This document shows, one piece after another, positions 6,358-8,483 of a stretch of DNA of 8,483 bases. Made by a program: the position numbers and the translations under genes. The notes below the pieces were generated by a model. The model made no database searches and was not told the DNA's origin. It was given only the letters and a program-made list of their open reading frames with translations. Source of the stretch: CAYZXK01 sp964482395 (lineage in GTDB: Bacteria > Planctomycetota > Phycisphaerae > UBA1845 > Fen-1342). Location of the stretch: NCBI GenBank assembly GCA_964482395.1, contig CAYZXK010000027.1, positions 1 through 8,483 on the forward strand, written 5' to 3'. The stretch's first letter is position 1, and every line of letters begins with the position of its first letter.

Positions 6358-7878
6358 TCAGCGCCGCAGTCCGGCGGGCCGAACCACCTCGGAAGCGGAA
6401 CGATCCAGGTACGACCAGGTATTCCGACCGGCACTCTTCGACCGGTAAAGCTGCCGGTCCACGTCGGCCAGCATCTGCTCGGCGGTCGGCACTGTGGGAT
6501 AGTCGGAGCTGAGAACCAGGCCGATGCTGATGGTCACCTGCAAGGATAGTCCTCCGGTTTGTACGCGGAGGCCCTGCACACACTTCCGCGCCCGGGCGGC
6601 GACTGTGCAGGCTCCCCGCTGGTCGGTGTGGGGGGCGAGGATCGCGAATTCCTCGCCGCCGTAGCGGGCCAGCAGGTCCACCTCGCGCAGCGTGGCCTGC
6701 ACCGTCTGGGCCACGCGGGCCAGGACGATATCCCCCACCGCGTGGCCGTAGCGGTCGTTGAACTGCTTGAAATGGTCGATGTCGAAAAGTAGAAGGGCGA
6801 AGTGCCCGTGCCCGCGGGCCACTCCGGCCAGAAGTTCGTGGAGCCGTTCGTCGAACCGGGCCCGGTTGGCCACCCCGGTCAAAGCGTCGGTGGTGGCGCG
6901 CCGCAGGAGGTCCTGATTGGCTTCCAGGGCCCGGCTGCGTTCGAGTTGAGCGACCAGGCCGACTTTCACCGCCTCCTCCTGAGCTTCCGCGTACAGGTCA
7001 AAGACGGCCGACTGATCAAGCTCGACGTTGAAGACCTGGGCGGCTTCGCGGCATGCCTCCAGAGTCTCCTCGACGATCTGCCGCCAGGCGGGCTCATCCA
7101 GCTTCAAGAAGTCGCGCACTAGTTCGCGTGCGGAACGGATTAGCTCGGGCAGGGGTGGAGGGGGTGCGACGAAGAGCGGCGTGAGGGTGGTAGCGACCCG
7201 CAGGGTTTGGGCCAGGGGGCCGGCCTCGGGGTCGGCCTTCTCCGGTCGGTTGCGGCAAACGATGGCCCCCACCAGCTTGGGCGGTACGTTCCATTGAGAG
7301 AGCAACTCGCCGGCGAATTCAATGTGATCGATGCCCAGGCTGCGGCGCTCCTCTTCGATCAGCGGTGTGCCATTCCGCGCCGCGGCTTCGAGGATAGGGG
7401 CGTACTCTTCCGGAATGCCGTGAGCCAAGGCGAGCTGACCGATGCCGGAGAGCAGACCTGCGGTGAAGGCCTCCTCACGGTCGGCACCGAACTGGGCGGC
7501 GAAACGCCGGGCCAGGACCGCGGTCACGATCGATTGGGTCCAGAAACGCTTGAGCGAAAAGCCGCGGCAGGTGGACTCCATCCCAATTGCCAGCGAGAAA
7601 CCCAGGGCAGTCAGCTTCACGGTTCGCAGCCCCAGATACAGCACCGCGTCCCGGACCGAGGTGACCTCGCGGGACAACCCGGTCATGGCCGAGTTGGCAT
7701 AGCGCAACAGTCGTCCGGAAAGCACCGGATCGGCCATGACCGTGGTGGCGATCTCCAGCATATCGCTGTCTTCGCTGCGGCACAGCTCCAACACCCGCAG
7801 GGCGGTCCCCGGCGGACTGGGAAGCCGGTTGGCTTTCTTGAGTCGGGTGAACAGCGTTTCGGTGTGTGAAATCGGCAT
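6358..7878 (-). CDS. HDOD-GGDEF diguanylate cyclase / signalling protein
   Basis: The protein has 506 residues and no membrane segments or signal peptide, so it is cytosolic. Residues about 15-215 form an HDOD domain: PPGTALRVLEL near the start, ADPVLSGRLLRYANSA (49-64), then FTAGLLSGIGQLAL (138-151), where true HD enzymes have the metal-binding His-Asp. That pair is absent, as expected for HDOD. A helical linker (about 285-328) leads to a GGDEF domain (329-490) with DALTG (331-335), FDIDHFKQFND (365-375), GHAVGD (378-383) and the catalytic GGEEF (407-411). The inhibitory I-site RxxD (Arg398-Asp401) sits exactly five residues before GGEEF. The domain should therefore make c-di-GMP from two GTP with product feedback. 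The HDOD part is the likely input or partner-binding module. The ATG at 7878 has GAGG four bases upstream, and the preceding MshEN-like gene ends 13 bp before it, so the two are probably co-transcribed. Confidence 0.9.
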   Translation of the reverse strand: MPISHTETLFTRLKKANRLPSPPGTALRVLELCRSEDSDMLEIATTVMADPVLSGRLLRYANSAMTGLSREVTSVRDAVLYLGLRTVKLTALGFSLAIGMESTCRGFSLKRFWTQSIVTAVLARRFAAQFGADREEAFTAGLLSGIGQLALAHGIPEEYAPILEAAARNGTPLIEEERRSLGIDHIEFAGELLSQWNVPPKLVGAIVCRNRPEKADPEAGPLAQTLRVATTLTPLFVAPPPPLPELIRSARELVRDFLKLDEPAWRQIVEETLEACREAAQVFNVELDQSAVFDLYAEAQEEAVKVGLVAQLERSRALEANQDLLRRATTDALTGVANRARFDERLHELLAGVARGHGHFALLLFDIDHFKQFNDRYGHAVGDIVLARVAQTVQATLREVDLLARYGGEEFAILAPHTDQRGACTVAARARKCVQGLRVQTGGLSLQVTISIGLVLSSDYPTVPTAEQMLADVDRQLYRSKSAGRNTWSYLDRSASEVVRPAGLRR

Positions 7879-7891
7879 ACCGCCTCGTCGC

Positions 7892-8275
7892 TCAGCGTAC
7901 GGTCGGCAGACTACTATGCTCCGAGGCGAGGAACCGTCCCAGTTGCATCATCACCTCTGCAAGCGGGCAAATGCCGGCCAGGGCCAGGGCCTCGGCAGTC
8001 TGGATCACCGTCCGGACCCGTTGAACTTGCAACAGGGTCTCCACCTGCTGTCGGCTGAGCAGGCCCTTGTCGACCGCGATCTCGCCGAAGGGTTGGTGGG
8101 TGCGGCGTTGTTCATCGAGAATGTCGTCGATGTCGCCGCCGGTGATCATACCATAGCTGAAGGCAATGGCCCCGATCGGTTCCGGTGCGGCCCGCAGCGT
8201 CTCCTGAAACCCGCTGGCACGCTCGGGCGGGATGCAGCCCTCGGAGACCAGGAAATTAAGGAACCCTTTGCGCAT
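7892..8275 (-). CDS. Small MshEN-like domain protein (possible c-di-GMP reader)
   Basis: The preferred start is the ATG at 8275, with GGAG 8 bases before it, giving 127 residues. An in-frame ATG at 8293 and GTG at 8317 have weaker ribosome sites. Two 24-residue motifs of the form xxGxx[ILV]xxxGxxxxxx[ILV]xxxLxxQ occur at 33-56 (PIGAIAFSYGMIT to DEQ) and 62-85 (PFGEIAVDKGLLS to QVQ), separated by exactly five residues. That is the layout known for MshEN, the N-terminal domain of type II secretion/pilus ATPases such as MshE, which binds c-di-GMP. Residues 4-13 (ending LVSEG) look like a third, degenerate copy. The first motif position, normally Arg or His, is Pro in both copies, so nucleotide binding may be lost or altered. 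No ATPase domain follows; the rest is a helix-rich tail (about 86-127). It precedes the HDOD-GGDEF gene by 13 bp. The domain call is by motif; ligand binding is inference. Confidence 0.68.
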   Translation of the reverse strand: MRKGFLNFLVSEGCIPPERASGFQETLRAAPEPIGAIAFSYGMITGGDIDDILDEQRRTHQPFGEIAVDKGLLSRQQVETLLQVQRVRTVIQTAEALALAGICPLAEVMMQLGRFLASEHSSLPTVR

Positions 8276-8347
8276 GTCAGCCACTCCGTGCATTTTCGGA
8301 CCCCCAGGGTAACCCACCTGGCGAAGCGCGCATCGTCACGTCTAGCA

Positions 8348-8362
8348 GGTTGCTAAGCAACC
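8348..8362. repeat. Perfect short inverted repeat upstream of the MshEN-like gene
   Basis: GGTTGC-TAA-GCAACC is a six-pair perfect inverted repeat with a 3-base centre. An alternative pairing, TAGCA (8343-8347) with TGCTA (8351-8355), overlaps it. It lies about 75 bases upstream of the ATG at 8275. It could be an operator for the MshEN/GGDEF operon or part of a terminator of a gene further right. No T-run follows on either strand. Confidence 0.35.
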
Positions 8363-8483
8363 CGGCTCTTCGGACGGCGTGTAGTTCTCCGGCGTGTTTT
8401 CGGCGAGTTTGGGATTGTCGTTGTGGGTGAGTTGCGGTTCAGTGGGCGGCGACCAGGCGGCTCGCGGGCCGCGGAGCTACGCC

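Overview
The window is GC-rich chromosomal DNA with five protein genes recognisable by family, one short unannotated membrane ORF, and one gene cut by the left edge. Nothing in it is phage, transposon, CRISPR, tRNA or rRNA. The very high GC at third codon positions, GTG starts, YIP1-like and GT-C membrane proteins, an acidic lipoprotein of no known family and an HDOD-GGDEF regulator suggest a Gram-negative environmental bacterium. Planctomycetota is my best guess, but it rests on general resemblance only.

Left part (1-3673): a YIP1-like membrane protein gene runs leftward off the edge from a GTG at 710. Divergent to it, after a 326-bp intergenic region carrying helically phased short repeats, lies a large rightward gene. 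It resembles E. coli Aas (acyl-ACP synthetase / lysophospholipid acyltransferase), but an acyl-carrier domain is fused between the acyltransferase and ligase parts. Its likely start is a GTG at 1037 with a strong Shine-Dalgarno site, not an earlier TTG or ATG.

Middle (3573-6329): a leftward GT-C type polytopic glycosyltransferase overlaps the 3' end of the Aas-like gene by 101 bp. Its promoter and another facing right lie back to back in the 5205-5421 gap. The rightward side first encodes a 27-residue single-span hydrophobic peptide with an ideal ribosome binding site, then a 203-residue lipoprotein that is extremely acidic.

Right part (6330-8483): two leftward genes form an apparent operon. 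A small protein with tandem 24-residue MshEN-like motifs (a fold known elsewhere to bind c-di-GMP) is followed after 13 bp by an HDOD-GGDEF protein with intact diguanylate cyclase and I-site motifs. The pair looks like a c-di-GMP synthase linked to a possible c-di-GMP reader. A GC-rich hairpin in the 28-bp convergent gap could end transcription from both sides. The last ~165 bp hold a perfect short inverted repeat and a coding-like but broken reading frame.

Shared themes are the cell envelope (phospholipid acylation, lipid-linked glycosyl transfer, lipoprotein, small membrane proteins) and c-di-GMP signalling. The genes lie in several separate transcription units, so no single pathway is demonstrated.
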